Source: a virus. From it: DNA of 39,276 bases. Under the pieces are notes generated by a model. That model made no database searches, had not been told where the DNA came from, and saw only the letters and a list, made by a program, of their open reading frames with translations. Location: IMG/VR virus record IMGVR_UViG_3300024255_000066, positions 1 through 39,276 of that record; one strand, 5' to 3'. Shown here piece by piece: positions 8,746 through 19,500 of this stretch (position 1 is its first letter; each line of letters opens with the position of its first letter). Made by a program: the position numbers and the translations under genes.

Positions 8746-11700
8746 GTGACTGATTCTGTCAACCCTAATGGTGTAAACAACGGTGGAAATGCTAGTCCAG
8801 TAAACGCCCCTTCCGTCACAGGTAATAGCACTTTAGGATTCATCCCTGGGGCGGAGCCTGGTGCACCCGGCTACGAGGGCAAGAGATGCATCCAGCCGTT
8901 TGATTGCGGCACGATGTTTAAGTGCGTTAACGGTAGATGTATACCTGCTCCAGAATGCCAGGAAGACACTAATGGGTGCGAAGAGCCAGAAGGTGGCTGC
9001 TTAGGACCTGGTCCTGTTCCCACGCCCGACCCCGACGTTCCTAACTGCGGCTACGGCGACCCGAATACGGACCTTTTTCAAGCGACGGACTGTATCTTCA
9101 ACTGCAACCTGTTCTGTGATGAATGGCAAAAGATTAGCGCCAACTTGACATCAGACACTAGCCTCAAGGACTGTAAGACCGACGATGCGTGTAGCGTTTG
9201 TAAATCCTGCCAGCCCGGTCCTGACTCTCCTGACATAAGTGCTGTTAGGGAAGCTTTCGACGCGCAGATTCAGCTCCTGTACGACCAGCTTGAGGAAAGG
9301 AGAGAGGAGCAGAAAGAAGAGCTCGAAGAGCTTCTAGAAGAGAAGGACAAGATCATTGAGGAAAAGAAAGAACAGATTGAGACCATTGAAGAAGAAATCG
9401 TAGATCTAAGAAAGGACATAAAAGAAAGGAGAGAGGAGCTAAGAGAGTGGGAGGAGCTTGAGAACGAGGAAGGTGATGGCACCTACCAGGGTGAGATTGA
9501 TGCTGCAAAGGATGACATTGACGAGTGGAATGAAGAGATCAATGAGCTCTTGGAAGATATCAGGGATATCCGAGATGAGATGCGGGATATTGAAAGCCTT
9601 TATCTGGAAAACGTTACTACGATGAAAGACAACCACAGGAGGGAGATTAACGAGTGGAATCGCCTCATTAGTGAGTTGACCAAGGAAAAAAATAAGCGTT
9701 TGAAGAGAATGAGGAACAGAGGAGTCTGTAAGGCTATTAAAGTGCCAGATAGACCTTGTTACTGCCCTCCCTACATAGATGAGGATACTGGCAAGCTGGT
9801 AGACGACGGCAAGGGCCGGGAATGTTTCTTGTGCAATACAGATAACGGAAACTGGGAAGAGCAGGACGATCTGTGTACCATAAGCTGTGAGCGCTGCGTT
9901 ACTTGCGACAATGGGAGACAGGCTTGTGCGAGCATTACCGAGAATCAGAAAGGTTCTTTTGATATCTGCGTCAGAGCCCGCAAGCAAGCACAAAGGAAGT
10001 GCGGAGATCTGGAAGACCTTGAGAAGCTGTGCCCTTATCCCCAGAACGGCTGCAAGATCGAGGGGCCACTCCCTAACTCTGCCTTTAGTTTCAACCTTGA
10101 CGAGTCCCGAGAACTCTTCATCCTTCAAGGAGGAGATGATTACCTGCCAAGCAACAATGGTATTATTGCAATCGTGTACGTGCAAGCAAGTGCAGGCGCG
10201 GAAGGAGTGTGGCATCTCATACCGAGCCGCGAGTCCTATCTGAACGATAACGTGGGTCTATTCCTCGATACTGGTAAGCTGGCTGTCGGTGATCCAGACG
10301 AACTGTTTGAGGAAGATTTAGAGGGTAGGCCTGTAATTAGCGGCAAGCCAGAGGTCGGCTCTGAAATAATAGTACAAACCGAAGATGAGGTCTTTAGTGG
10401 TAACAGCGATTCAGATGAGTTTGAATACCGCTGGTTCGTTGATAACGTGCCACTGCGATGGAGCGAAGAGATGTTCCCTCCAATCTACTTGCGTGACAGG
10501 GAAGATCCTATCCCTTCGTGGAACCCTGGCAACAGCGACGGAGCATGGGAAGAAGGAGATCTAGTAGATAGCGACATCTTAGTGCTTTCAGCGCCCATGA
10601 CTGGCGCGTATATCACCGTTGGAGTCAGGCTAAAGAGAACTGGCGGGGATTATGATGGAACAAATAACGAACAGAGGTTGCTTGTCTATTCGAGTCCGTT
10701 TGGCATTGTACTAAGAGGTCCTGATGACTGGAATCAGGCTGCAGAAATTAGCATTTTTGGAGCACCTAACACCAATACCTACAGCGCTTTAAAGGTCGAT
10801 ACTTCAGAACTTGAAGTGCTCTATTATGACTACTACGGCCCTCCTCTTATTGACTGGATCTCAGTAGAGACCGGGCAGTCGGTAGGTGCCGGCGATTATC
10901 TGTACATGAGGGAGTGGGCTGAAAATCGAAGCTTCTTTGCTGTCGCTACCTTCATCGATGACCTAGGTGACCCCCATACCTTTATCAGTAACTCAATTGG
11001 CCCTGTCGGTATCGGTGGCCCTCCAGACAGAGATCAAGACTTCGAAAACGATAGCGAAGTCTCAGTAACCTTTTCAGGCGATTACCGAGAAGACTCAGTT
11101 CTCACTTCTAGCGCCAACTGGTCGCTTGCCAACGGAAAGAGTGCGGGTCCTTTCTATACCTGGTATAAGAACACGGAACGAATCTTTGGCAGATACGACA
11201 GGACTTATAAGGTTACAAGCGAAGACGTGGGCAACTACATCTCCGCTGGTGCCGAGGTTTACGATGACTTTGGGAACATCTTTACTGGTATCACCGACCT
11301 CGATGGTGACGCTGTAAGAAACGCTCCGGACCAGCCTACTGGAGCTATCTACATTTCGGGTCCTTCCGACCCTAGGGAAGGTGACACCTTGAAAGTCAAG
11401 CATAACATCGTAGACGAAGATGGCTTTGGCAAGGACGAGAATGGTGTACTGCAGCAGATTAAGTACCTATGGCAATCCAACGGATACAATATTGAGATAG
11501 ACGATACTGAGCCCGAGAAGCTGGATAAGATCGACATCCAGAAATGGATGGATGTTGTCGGTGAGAAAATCCGAGTAATTGCTTACTACACTGATGATTA
11601 CGGAGTAGACAAGGAGATCATCTCCATGGAGACCAAGCCGGTTCAGCCTGGGAGTACAGAATATCGAATCGGTGCATCAAATAGAAACTCTATCCAAGCT

Positions 11701-13518
11701 GGCGAGGTTGTAGGGATTCCCATCAACCTGTCTGGCCCTGCCTCAGATACCGAAGATATCGGTGTGTACATCCGTCGAATTATACATGGGTGGCGGATTG
11801 AGAAACAGAGCGGTTCCGGTGAGATGCAAATCTTTGGAGACCCTGAAGACGGAGGGCAATCTGCCTCTCCTGGTCCCTTGGTTGCGGACGTTTGGAGTCA
11901 AGAAATTCCTGAAGGACCGGAGTGTAAAGAGGGTTGGGATTGCTATCAACAGGCTTACAGTGGCAACCAAGTAGCTCCACTGGGATCTTACTACCAGTAC
12001 CAGTGTCCTTACCCAGGGCACCCCGAGCTTACTTACGAAGAGTCTCTGGAAGAAGAGTGCAAAACACTTTGTATTGACTACTGCTATACCTGGAACTTGG
12101 AGATTGGCGCAAACGATCCGCCTCCGGTACTTGATGATGCTACGATTATCATCAGTATTCACAAGATCGATGGCACCCACAATTATACGCTTCAAACGTG
12201 TGCAGAGCCACCAGATCCGGAGAAGTGCCCTCCAGCTTTTGAGAAGAACTATACGGCGATCTGGCGCGTCAAGACCAAGGAGTTTGAGTACAGCGAGTGC
12301 AGCTGCAAAAACCCTGTCGGAGAAAAAGGAACTATTCCCAGCAAGATCGAATACAGTGTTACCCCGCCAAGCATGGGCCCTTGGACGCTGGATCCAGAGG
12401 AGCGCGAGTTCTACCCTGTCTGCGGCGAGCTTGGATCTGAAGATCTTCCTCCAGCCAATACAGATGACTGGCTTGCGTTACAGCAATTCGTCTGCTTGCC
12501 TTTCAAGGCTTTTGATCTTGGATGTCAATGGGACCAAAACCCTTTATCCTGGAGCTACGAAGTCTGTTCAAGGCGGGGATGGTTCGGCTACTTCACTATT
12601 CGACGGGACTACTTCTGCGACAGTGGCTACAAGTGGAACGGCCAGCGTGGCTTTGTCATTACGGACGGGAGTGGCCTATCCGAAGATGGCAAGACTGAGA
12701 ACAGGAAGTTTGTCCAGTACCATGGCTACTCCATGTGGCCTTATACCTATAGAAACAAGTACATCAACCTGCGTCCTAATACTGACCCGCTTGATGCGTC
12801 AGGTTTCTGGAGACCAAAGATCTTCAATCCAGGGATACCACCAGAGGCGATCCCTCCTAAATGTGTTGATGCCCCAGAGCAAATTGCTTATTACAGCATT
12901 GCTGACAATACCTTGTACTGCACCAAAGAGCACTATATCGAAATGGTTGGTGAGCAGTGGTACAAATGTTTTGTAGATCCAGGTGAGCCTGAGGGCGGGT
13001 GGACACCAGGCAGCTCCCCTTGCGTCGACGGACCAGGATGTGGGCCGCAAGAAGTAGGCTGCGAGCCAGGTTATCCCAACTACACAATCGAACCAAGGAT
13101 TGAGTTCGTCAGGGGAGCCAGGTTCCAAGAGCTGCAGAAAGGCGACCAACTGTATGCTGGTGGCCTGAAGGCAGTCAAACCTCCCGGTATCCCCGAACGC
13201 GAAGCAGACGATGGCCAAAAGACACCTACGATTACCGCTCCTCGTTGGGCTCAGTACGTCAACGGTGACAACAGGTTCATCGCTCAGCTCAAGTTTGCGC
13301 TCAATGGCGATGACGTCAGACAGGTGGAAGCTGTGAGGTTCTCAAGCAGTAAGGGTTCAGTGTCGGACGACGGTAACTTTACCGTTAACTCTTCAGGTCA
13401 GATCTTTGCTCGAACCGGTTCGATAGAGAATGGCACCTACTTCCTTGGGTTCCAGGCAAAGTACAAAAACTTATGGTCAATGCGCTGGAGCGTTGGGGTC
13501 AACGTGTTTGACTACTAA
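8746..13518 (+). CDS. Giant Cys-rich virion protein with coiled coil and Ig-like domains
   Basis: 1590 residues, starting at GTG; no other start lies near the correctly spaced motif. The order is: a Gly/Asn/Pro-rich head; Cys block 1 (residues 48-155, 15 Cys, including C-x5-D-C-x5-C-x-N-G-x-C spacing like small disulfide modules); a highly charged coiled coil with no Cys (about 162-325); Cys block 2 (328-436, 14 Cys); a Cys-free region (about 440-1055) of several Ig-like units with Y-R-W-F-V-D, F-Y-T-W-Y-K-N and Y-L-W-Q-S-N core strands and V-G-N-Y-I-S / V-G-E-K-I-R partners; Cys block 3 (1060-1440, about 21 Cys); and a beta C-terminal domain. Probably an extended external fibre or whisker. 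It lacks the N-terminal anchor and DGG tags of its downstream neighbours. I know of no named family covering the whole protein. Confidence 0.8.
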   Translation: MTDSVNPNGVNNGGNASPVNAPSVTGNSTLGFIPGAEPGAPGYEGKRCIQPFDCGTMFKCVNGRCIPAPECQEDTNGCEEPEGGCLGPGPVPTPDPDVPNCGYGDPNTDLFQATDCIFNCNLFCDEWQKISANLTSDTSLKDCKTDDACSVCKSCQPGPDSPDISAVREAFDAQIQLLYDQLEERREEQKEELEELLEEKDKIIEEKKEQIETIEEEIVDLRKDIKERREELREWEELENEEGDGTYQGEIDAAKDDIDEWNEEINELLEDIRDIRDEMRDIESLYLENVTTMKDNHRREINEWNRLISELTKEKNKRLKRMRNRGVCKAIKVPDRPCYCPPYIDEDTGKLVDDGKGRECFLCNTDNGNWEEQDDLCTISCERCVTCDNGRQACASITENQKGSFDICVRARKQAQRKCGDLEDLEKLCPYPQNGCKIEGPLPNSAFSFNLDESRELFILQGGDDYLPSNNGIIAIVYVQASAGAEGVWHLIPSRESYLNDNVGLFLDTGKLAVGDPDELFEEDLEGRPVISGKPEVGSEIIVQTEDEVFSGNSDSDEFEYRWFVDNVPLRWSEEMFPPIYLRDREDPIPSWNPGNSDGAWEEGDLVDSDILVLSAPMTGAYITVGVRLKRTGGDYDGTNNEQRLLVYSSPFGIVLRGPDDWNQAAEISIFGAPNTNTYSALKVDTSELEVLYYDYYGPPLIDWISVETGQSVGAGDYLYMREWAENRSFFAVATFIDDLGDPHTFISNSIGPVGIGGPPDRDQDFENDSEVSVTFSGDYREDSVLTSSANWSLANGKSAGPFYTWYKNTERIFGRYDRTYKVTSEDVGNYISAGAEVYDDFGNIFTGITDLDGDAVRNAPDQPTGAIYISGPSDPREGDTLKVKHNIVDEDGFGKDENGVLQQIKYLWQSNGYNIEIDDTEPEKLDKIDIQKWMDVVGEKIRVIAYYTDDYGVDKEIISMETKPVQPGSTEYRIGASNRNSIQAGEVVGIPINLSGPASDTEDIGVYIRRIIHGWRIEKQSGSGEMQIFGDPEDGGQSASPGPLVADVWSQEIPEGPECKEGWDCYQQAYSGNQVAPLGSYYQYQCPYPGHPELTYEESLEEECKTLCIDYCYTWNLEIGANDPPPVLDDATIIISIHKIDGTHNYTLQTCAEPPDPEKCPPAFEKNYTAIWRVKTKEFEYSECSCKNPVGEKGTIPSKIEYSVTPPSMGPWTLDPEEREFYPVCGELGSEDLPPANTDDWLALQQFVCLPFKAFDLGCQWDQNPLSWSYEVCSRRGWFGYFTIRRDYFCDSGYKWNGQRGFVITDGSGLSEDGKTENRKFVQYHGYSMWPYTYRNKYINLRPNTDPLDASGFWRPKIFNPGIPPEAIPPKCVDAPEQIAYYSIADNTLYCTKEHYIEMVGEQWYKCFVDPGEPEGGWTPGSSPCVDGPGCGPQEVGCEPGYPNYTIEPRIEFVRGARFQELQKGDQLYAGGLKAVKPPGIPEREADDGQKTPTITAPRWAQYVNGDNRFIAQLKFALNGDDVRQVEAVRFSSSKGSVSDDGNFTVNSSGQIFARTGSIENGTYFLGFQAKYKNLWSMRWSVGVNVFDY

Positions 13519-13529
13519 TAGCATCAACT

Positions 13530-13538
13530 GGAACCCTA
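13530..13538 (+). promoter_or_regulatory. GGTATCCTA-like motif (GGAACCCTA)
   Basis: Lies in the 43-base gap between two giant genes, 32 bases before the GTG at 13562. Fits G-G-N-A-N-C-C-T-A. Confidence 0.4.
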
Positions 13539-13561
13539 TCAGGACTGTAGACTAGCTGGTC

Positions 13562-16552
13562 GTGGCACTATTTTCCAACAACATCACGATCAAGTTCCAG
13601 GCCAATATTGATAAGTGGTTATTTAAGCAGCAGATAGATCCGACCATCGGTGGTGACAATAGCCTGTTCCGCGGTGAGCTGGCTTTGCTTTCTAACGAAG
13701 AAGGCATGACTCTTTACTCCATCGATGCTGTCGGTGAGCTAGCAGAGATTCGTCCCAGGATTGAAGAACTGTCAGGGGTGGATATCGTCGATGCTCAGGC
13801 AGGGCACGTCTTAATCTTCAACAACGACGATAATGGCCTTACTCCGCCTCAGTATCCAGGTCGTCCACAGAACAAATGGATCAACGTGCCGGCCCCCAGG
13901 CCAAACCTGTCAGGCAATAGTATATTCGAACTAGGGGACGTCTCTACTGATACTGTTCAGAATTACGTCCTTCAGGGAGGATCGGCTCTTGTATGGGCCC
14001 CTGCGACGAACACGGTACCGGGAGCTAACTTAGGCGCCTGGGTAATGGGAAAGGGCGTCTACAACAGCGTCCTAAATGACTTTGGCGACGTAAGCCTAGA
14101 TTTTGTGCCCCTGGACGGGCAGACTCTAGTATGGAACGTAGCCTCTTCTAAGTGGCAAAACGCTTTCTACCCAGAGGGTCTCGACGACCTTTTGGACGTT
14201 GACATTTCGACCAATGCACCACTAGACGGTGACGTACTTCTTTATGACGGCGATCAAGAGCTCTGGGTGCCTGGAGCCGTGTCTGGGGGCAATGCAAACG
14301 TAGAGATACTGACTGACGGAGGTCCGTTCCCAGTTAAGCCACTAGGCACTTTAGGCGTCACAGAAGAAGACGTCAATGGAGAGGGTGGAGACTTCTATTG
14401 GATAGAGAAGGACAACACTGACCAGTGGGCTAAGGGGATTCAGACCGGGGAGGTGACCTTTGGTGATTTCAAGGACATAGACACTACTGGCATCCAGCCT
14501 GGGCAGGGACTGAGATGGACTTACACGGACGAGGGATTCAAGTTCCTCCCCACAGATCTAGCCCCTATCCCTTTCTACTTCAAGCCTCCAGATCCCGACG
14601 GACTTCCTAGTGTTGACGGGATAAACGACGGCCTATTTATCGCCACCTATGGCCAAGACGGTGGCAGGTATTTTACTTCTACCAACCGTTTTAGCACGGA
14701 ACACCCTGACAGCCAAATTGCTCTAGGCATGTATGGCTCAACCCCCAACGGCGGAGGCATTACTGTTAGGCATGATTGCCCTGATTCGGAACAGAATTGG
14801 ACCGATTCCGACAGCCTGGAAGATGGTTTCCATATCGGTGCCTTAAGATTTCCAGAGGATCTGGATGTCGACACAGCTGCTGGAGTTCGAGGGATCAGGC
14901 CGCTAACAGCAGCGGGGTCTATCCCTTGGTCAGACAAGTCTCAAAGCCCAAATAATAGGTACAGATGGTCGTTCAGGACCTACCTCATAGCGACAAATGC
15001 AAGTCAACCTCAGGTCCTTTTTGACTACGGCAGTCTCAAGGTTGAGATCCTTTCGCAAAGCAGCTTTAAGACGACTGTCACCGTAGGGGGAGGCACTGTA
15101 CTTGAATCAACCTGGGTAACAACTCAAGCCCTGAGTTCAACAGATTGGGACTTCCTGTCTGTCGGCACAAATAGCTACGACTCTACTACTGACAGTTATC
15201 CGTTTGGAGTCAGACTGAATGGCGCAGCTCTCTTCACATCAGAGGGACTCTCCGAGATAGCTATGCCGACGGGCGCACGTATTGACGTCCCCGACGTAAC
15301 GCAGAGGCCTCTACCGATTATCGCTCCGGAGTTCACTGGTTGGCTCTCCCATACCGCCTTTCGTCTAGGGAGTGGTAACAGCAGCGGGCCCCGAAAGAAC
15401 CTTCCGATGGCAGGTACTTGGCCTGTAACGTATGGTGCTCCTGGTCAGCTAATCATTCTTAGTTGGGGTGAAGGTCAACCTTCGCGGTTTACCACTTATG
15501 GCTACTCTCCCGAAACATGGGGTAAGGAAGAGGTTGGCCCGATGTATACCACCTTTGGCACATCGACCAAGCTGCAACACCTGGCCGACGTTGACGGAAC
15601 CAGCGTCGGAGAAGACTCGGGCTTTCTTTTCTACAACGCCGACACAGCTAAATTCGAAGTCGTCACTGAAGCTCCTGAATTCCAAGGAAGCTACAGGCTT
15701 ACTCAAGCGGAGGACGTACGTACTTTCGATGACAATTACCGTGATCTACAGGATGGAGACTACTTATCTTATAACTATCAACGGAACCAGTTCGAGCCTG
15801 CTCCCACCAGCCACAGCTTTAGGATTAATGACGCGGAAGATGTAGATCTAAGCGGCGGCTTGACTCAAGGGAACGCGCTGGTTTGGAACGCTGCAGAAAA
15901 TAAATGGATTCCGGGGACCGTAGACGGCTCAGAAGTCCCGGCGTTAAACGACCTAACTGACGTCTTTGCAGACCCTAATGCACTTTCTGACAGCTACACT
16001 CTCCTCTACTCAGAAGCCTTTGGCGGCTGGTACGCCGGTCCAGCTCCAAGCACTGGCGCTAACACGGTCGGAGAGCTTTCTGACGTCGACGATACTGGGA
16101 TCGAGGACGGAGATGTCCTAGCCTATGACTCACTAAGTCAAACATACAAGCCTTCGAAGGATAATACTCCACAGTACATCGATGACCTCTTAGACGTAGA
16201 CACAACGTCGAGACCCCCTGTAGATGGCCAAGGTCTCCAGTGGAACGATGGCCAATGGGCTCCAGGCCATTTCATGCTAGGTGGTTCATCCAGTATCTAT
16301 GGTCTTTATGACGTCAAGGTTGAAGGTGACCTAGCGAGCGAAGGTCAGAGCCTTGTTTGGGACGGCCAGTATTTCGCGAATAGAGACGTCCATTCAGGAC
16401 AGGGAGACGGAGGTGACTTTGACACAGGCAGGACATTGGTCAGCTATACGAGCGGTGTATGGGGTGGTGGAGATTTTGACACGGACGTTGAAGACAAGCC
16501 TATAGAATTAATGGGTGGTAGCAGGTTCACTGGCGGCGGAGACTTCTTCTAG
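13562..16552 (+). CDS. Giant fibre-like protein: anchor, LxDLxDVD repeats, LamG-like domain, DGGDF tail
   Basis: 996 residues from a GTG start. Residues 1-60 are an anchor module (MALF...I...L-F-R-G-E-L-A-L...L-Y-S) shared with the next gene. About ten L-x-x-L-x-D-V-D units occur at roughly 123, 173, 207, 302, 671, 758, 796, 837, 873 and 912. Each is followed by D-G-x-x-L-x-W/Y and a W-x-P-G end. Residues about 345-650 form a LamG-like domain inserted between the repeats. The C-terminus carries three D/G-G-G-D-F tags (949, 968, 991), the last being the extreme end. No catalytic motif is seen. Likely a tail-fibre or whisker subunit; the repeat units resemble spacers in cyanophage structural proteins. 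Confidence 0.78.
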   Translation: MALFSNNITIKFQANIDKWLFKQQIDPTIGGDNSLFRGELALLSNEEGMTLYSIDAVGELAEIRPRIEELSGVDIVDAQAGHVLIFNNDDNGLTPPQYPGRPQNKWINVPAPRPNLSGNSIFELGDVSTDTVQNYVLQGGSALVWAPATNTVPGANLGAWVMGKGVYNSVLNDFGDVSLDFVPLDGQTLVWNVASSKWQNAFYPEGLDDLLDVDISTNAPLDGDVLLYDGDQELWVPGAVSGGNANVEILTDGGPFPVKPLGTLGVTEEDVNGEGGDFYWIEKDNTDQWAKGIQTGEVTFGDFKDIDTTGIQPGQGLRWTYTDEGFKFLPTDLAPIPFYFKPPDPDGLPSVDGINDGLFIATYGQDGGRYFTSTNRFSTEHPDSQIALGMYGSTPNGGGITVRHDCPDSEQNWTDSDSLEDGFHIGALRFPEDLDVDTAAGVRGIRPLTAAGSIPWSDKSQSPNNRYRWSFRTYLIATNASQPQVLFDYGSLKVEILSQSSFKTTVTVGGGTVLESTWVTTQALSSTDWDFLSVGTNSYDSTTDSYPFGVRLNGAALFTSEGLSEIAMPTGARIDVPDVTQRPLPIIAPEFTGWLSHTAFRLGSGNSSGPRKNLPMAGTWPVTYGAPGQLIILSWGEGQPSRFTTYGYSPETWGKEEVGPMYTTFGTSTKLQHLADVDGTSVGEDSGFLFYNADTAKFEVVTEAPEFQGSYRLTQAEDVRTFDDNYRDLQDGDYLSYNYQRNQFEPAPTSHSFRINDAEDVDLSGGLTQGNALVWNAAENKWIPGTVDGSEVPALNDLTDVFADPNALSDSYTLLYSEAFGGWYAGPAPSTGANTVGELSDVDDTGIEDGDVLAYDSLSQTYKPSKDNTPQYIDDLLDVDTTSRPPVDGQGLQWNDGQWAPGHFMLGGSSSIYGLYDVKVEGDLASEGQSLVWDGQYFANRDVHSGQGDGGDFDTGRTLVSYTSGVWGGGDFDTDVEDKPIELMGGSRFTGGGDFF

Positions 16553-16557
16553 CCTTT

Positions 16558-16566
16558 GGGATCCTA
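16558..16566 (+). promoter_or_regulatory. GGTATCCTA-like motif (GGGATCCTA)
   Basis: 30 bases before the GTG at 16588, just after the upstream stop. Confidence 0.45.
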
Positions 16567-16587
16567 TAAGGACTCCGAAACGCTGTT

Positions 16588-19500
16588 GTGGCTCTATTTC
16601 CCAAGAATATAGTCTTCAGGAATTCGGGCAACACTCTTGGTGGACTTAGGTCATATTTCGCTGCTTTTACTGACCAGGCTTTAAAGACGGGTGAGCTGTT
16701 TGTCAAGTACGACCCCAATGAGGCCGGGTACGTCTCGCTGCTAACTCAGGACCCGGAATTCAATGAAGCTGTCTCTGTTTTTGGTGGCCTACCCCAATTA
16801 GCGGACGCAACTTATTCCTCAAGGAACCTTCAGCACTTATCTACTCTTGTCTGGAAAGAAGACCGCTTACGTGTCTATGAAAACCCTGAGCAACCTGGCG
16901 ACATCGTTGAAGAGCTAGGTGACGGCTGGGGCATCAGTGCGCCGTTCCCATTCAGACTTTTCGAGAGCTCCATTGACGAATTAGAGGATGTCGACTCTTC
17001 TAGTGGAATTCCCAGAGGAAAGGCTTACGGTGATGCTCTTACCTGGAGGTTTATCGGAGACGGCCCAGAAGGATACTTTGAGACAGGGCCCGGTCTAGGT
17101 GAGCCCATCACCGGAGTGGAAGGTACTGCCAGCCTGAGCGACACCCTTGTTGTCACCTATCCTGATGGTGCGGCAGGCATTGCAGACAATTCTCGACTGG
17201 TCTGGAACCAGCGCAACCTTCAGTGGGAGCCGAAAGAGGTAACCCCCACGCTAGAGAACAGAGGCGATACTGATTTCTCGGAAGGCGATCCTGTAGACGG
17301 CGATGGCCTCGTCTACGACGAACTCAACGAGACATGGTCTCCAGGTGCCGTCCTAGAAGAAGGCGTGATCAAGATTTCCGATGGCCGTCGGGGTGTTGAC
17401 AAAAAGAAAGAGATTGTTGTTCTAACAGGTAAGGCTGATGGCTGGAAGCAAGACGTCCTCTATAGCAGCGGCGAGACAGAATGGATATCTCCTTCTACGG
17501 AATACCATCCGTTCGGTTCTGACTGGATGCTGTCTCTCGGTGTTTCAATCAAAACAAAAGACAACTCACCTGGTGATTACTGGGAAAGATTTCCTGATGG
17601 ATGCTTCTTTCTGCAGCAAGGGCAGCTTAGGCCTAATAACTTTTCTAACCAATATATCTCGAAACTCCGCCTTGATAACAGGCTAAACCTTGAGGACACC
17701 GACTACTATGCCGAAAGAGGTGCGATAGGATACGAGCACAGCATTCCTCCTATTACCAGCTCGGGCACCAGGGCTCGGCAGCCAATGTCCTGGGATGGCG
17801 ACTATACCGTTCAGTTCTGGCTGCGCTTTAACGATGAGATCAACGATGTATACACCGACAACCCAAACCCAACCCGATCAGGTCAAAGGTGGGAGATCAT
17901 CGATATCGACGGCCAACTTGCGTGTTTCTTGCGCTGGGAATCAACCTTTACTTCAGGGAACTTGCCGGTACAAAACCTTAAGCTGATCTATGGTCCATCA
18001 GGTATCGAAGAGACGCTGGTTCTTAACGCGCAAGCAGCTACGGATTACCATGTCTGTTTTGTCTACTCAGCTGCAGACGCTAGATACAAGGTATGGATCA
18101 ACGGTGTTTGCGTTGCTCAGCGAAGCATTCCGATTGTTGGCAGTTCTACGTTTATTGATTTCAGGGAGCTTGAGATTGGACAGACATCCACAAGCAGCTT
18201 TTCGAATGGTGCAGTCACTTGCTACTTCGCTGACCTAATTATATCACTCGTCAAGGAGCATGATACGCTTCCTACTAGCATCCTGGACGGCACTCGAGAG
18301 TTCGCACCTCCGGGACCATGGGCCAGGAGACTCGTAGAAGGTCCCAAGGCGGCTCTACAGACCCTCGGTATAACTAAGACGGGGTTATTTAGCTGGATCG
18401 CCAAAGAGCAGCCCTACAAGTGGAACACAGCCTTTGGAAGCAAGCAGAGCTACTGGGTAGAGCAACCGCTCAACATGGACCAAAGGTCGTTCGTTGGCAA
18501 CGAAGTATTGAGTTGGGATGGATCTAAGTTCGTCACAACTAAGGAAGCTGGAGGAAATGACTTCAGGGCTAAACTCAGTCCTGGGAGCCCAATTGCAGAT
18601 GGTAAGAAATACTTCAGTTCAATTTTCAATGCGAGCAGCGCTTTCCCTACGCAAGATCTTCTATCGGGCTCAATTAATGTAAGCAGGTGGCACACCGATG
18701 GCAAGGGCAACCTGGAGACCTTTGTAGATTCAGGTTTAACCTACGGCGTATCTGAGACATACGGCTACGCCAATACTCGCTTCGGAACCTGGGAGAACAC
18801 GCCTTTCGGGTTTCCACTCCCAGGAATGCACGGGACGCCAGGCATCTACGCTACGCCTATACAGCGATCGGACACCTTGAATGTCAAGGGCTGGATCCCC
18901 CCGAACACTGACATCCCTATATCGCTCGCAGAGGATCTTGTTGACCAAAATGGTGAGGGCTTTCATGGCTGCGCTATTAAGTTCAAGGTAATCAAGTGGC
19001 AGGATCTCGACAATATCATTGGAGGCGCCTTTAGTTCTACACGCGAAGACATACGTATCTCGGTAGATCCCACCGGGAGACTTGAGTTTAGAATTACACA
19101 ATCTGCTGGTATTTATGCGCCGAACAGGACTGATGATTCAGGAACGGAACCTTACAGCCTTTTCCAGTTCTACAACGGCTTTTATAATTATGTTGAATTT
19201 GACACTAGGCCTGACATACTTAACAACGGGGAGATTAACGAAATTGTTATTTGTCAAGACTTTCTCAATGCTGGTCTGTACGTATATGTTAACGGTGTTA
19301 ACGAATTTCTGTACAATGTTAAGAGTGAGGGGTTTCAAGGACTAGTACCTGGAGACGAGCCTGGACTAGTCACAGATGATGCTATCATCGGCAGGTGGCA
19401 TCCGGACCGAGTCGGGCAGTCAGGCAGGTTCTACAAGAACAAGGGCTTACCTAATTACATCGCCATAGACAATGGGAGCGGATGGTATAAGGAATGGGCC

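Noticed and set aside
9439-10215. 258-codon minus-strand frame
   Set aside because: Antisense to the coiled-coil and Cys-block region of the giant protein; its apparent hydrophobicity comes from reading Glu/Lys-rich codons in reverse.
12074-12976. 300-codon + strand frame in another phase
   Set aside because: Lies fully inside the 1590-residue gene; composition is Ser/Arg/Leu-rich, typical of an out-of-phase reading.
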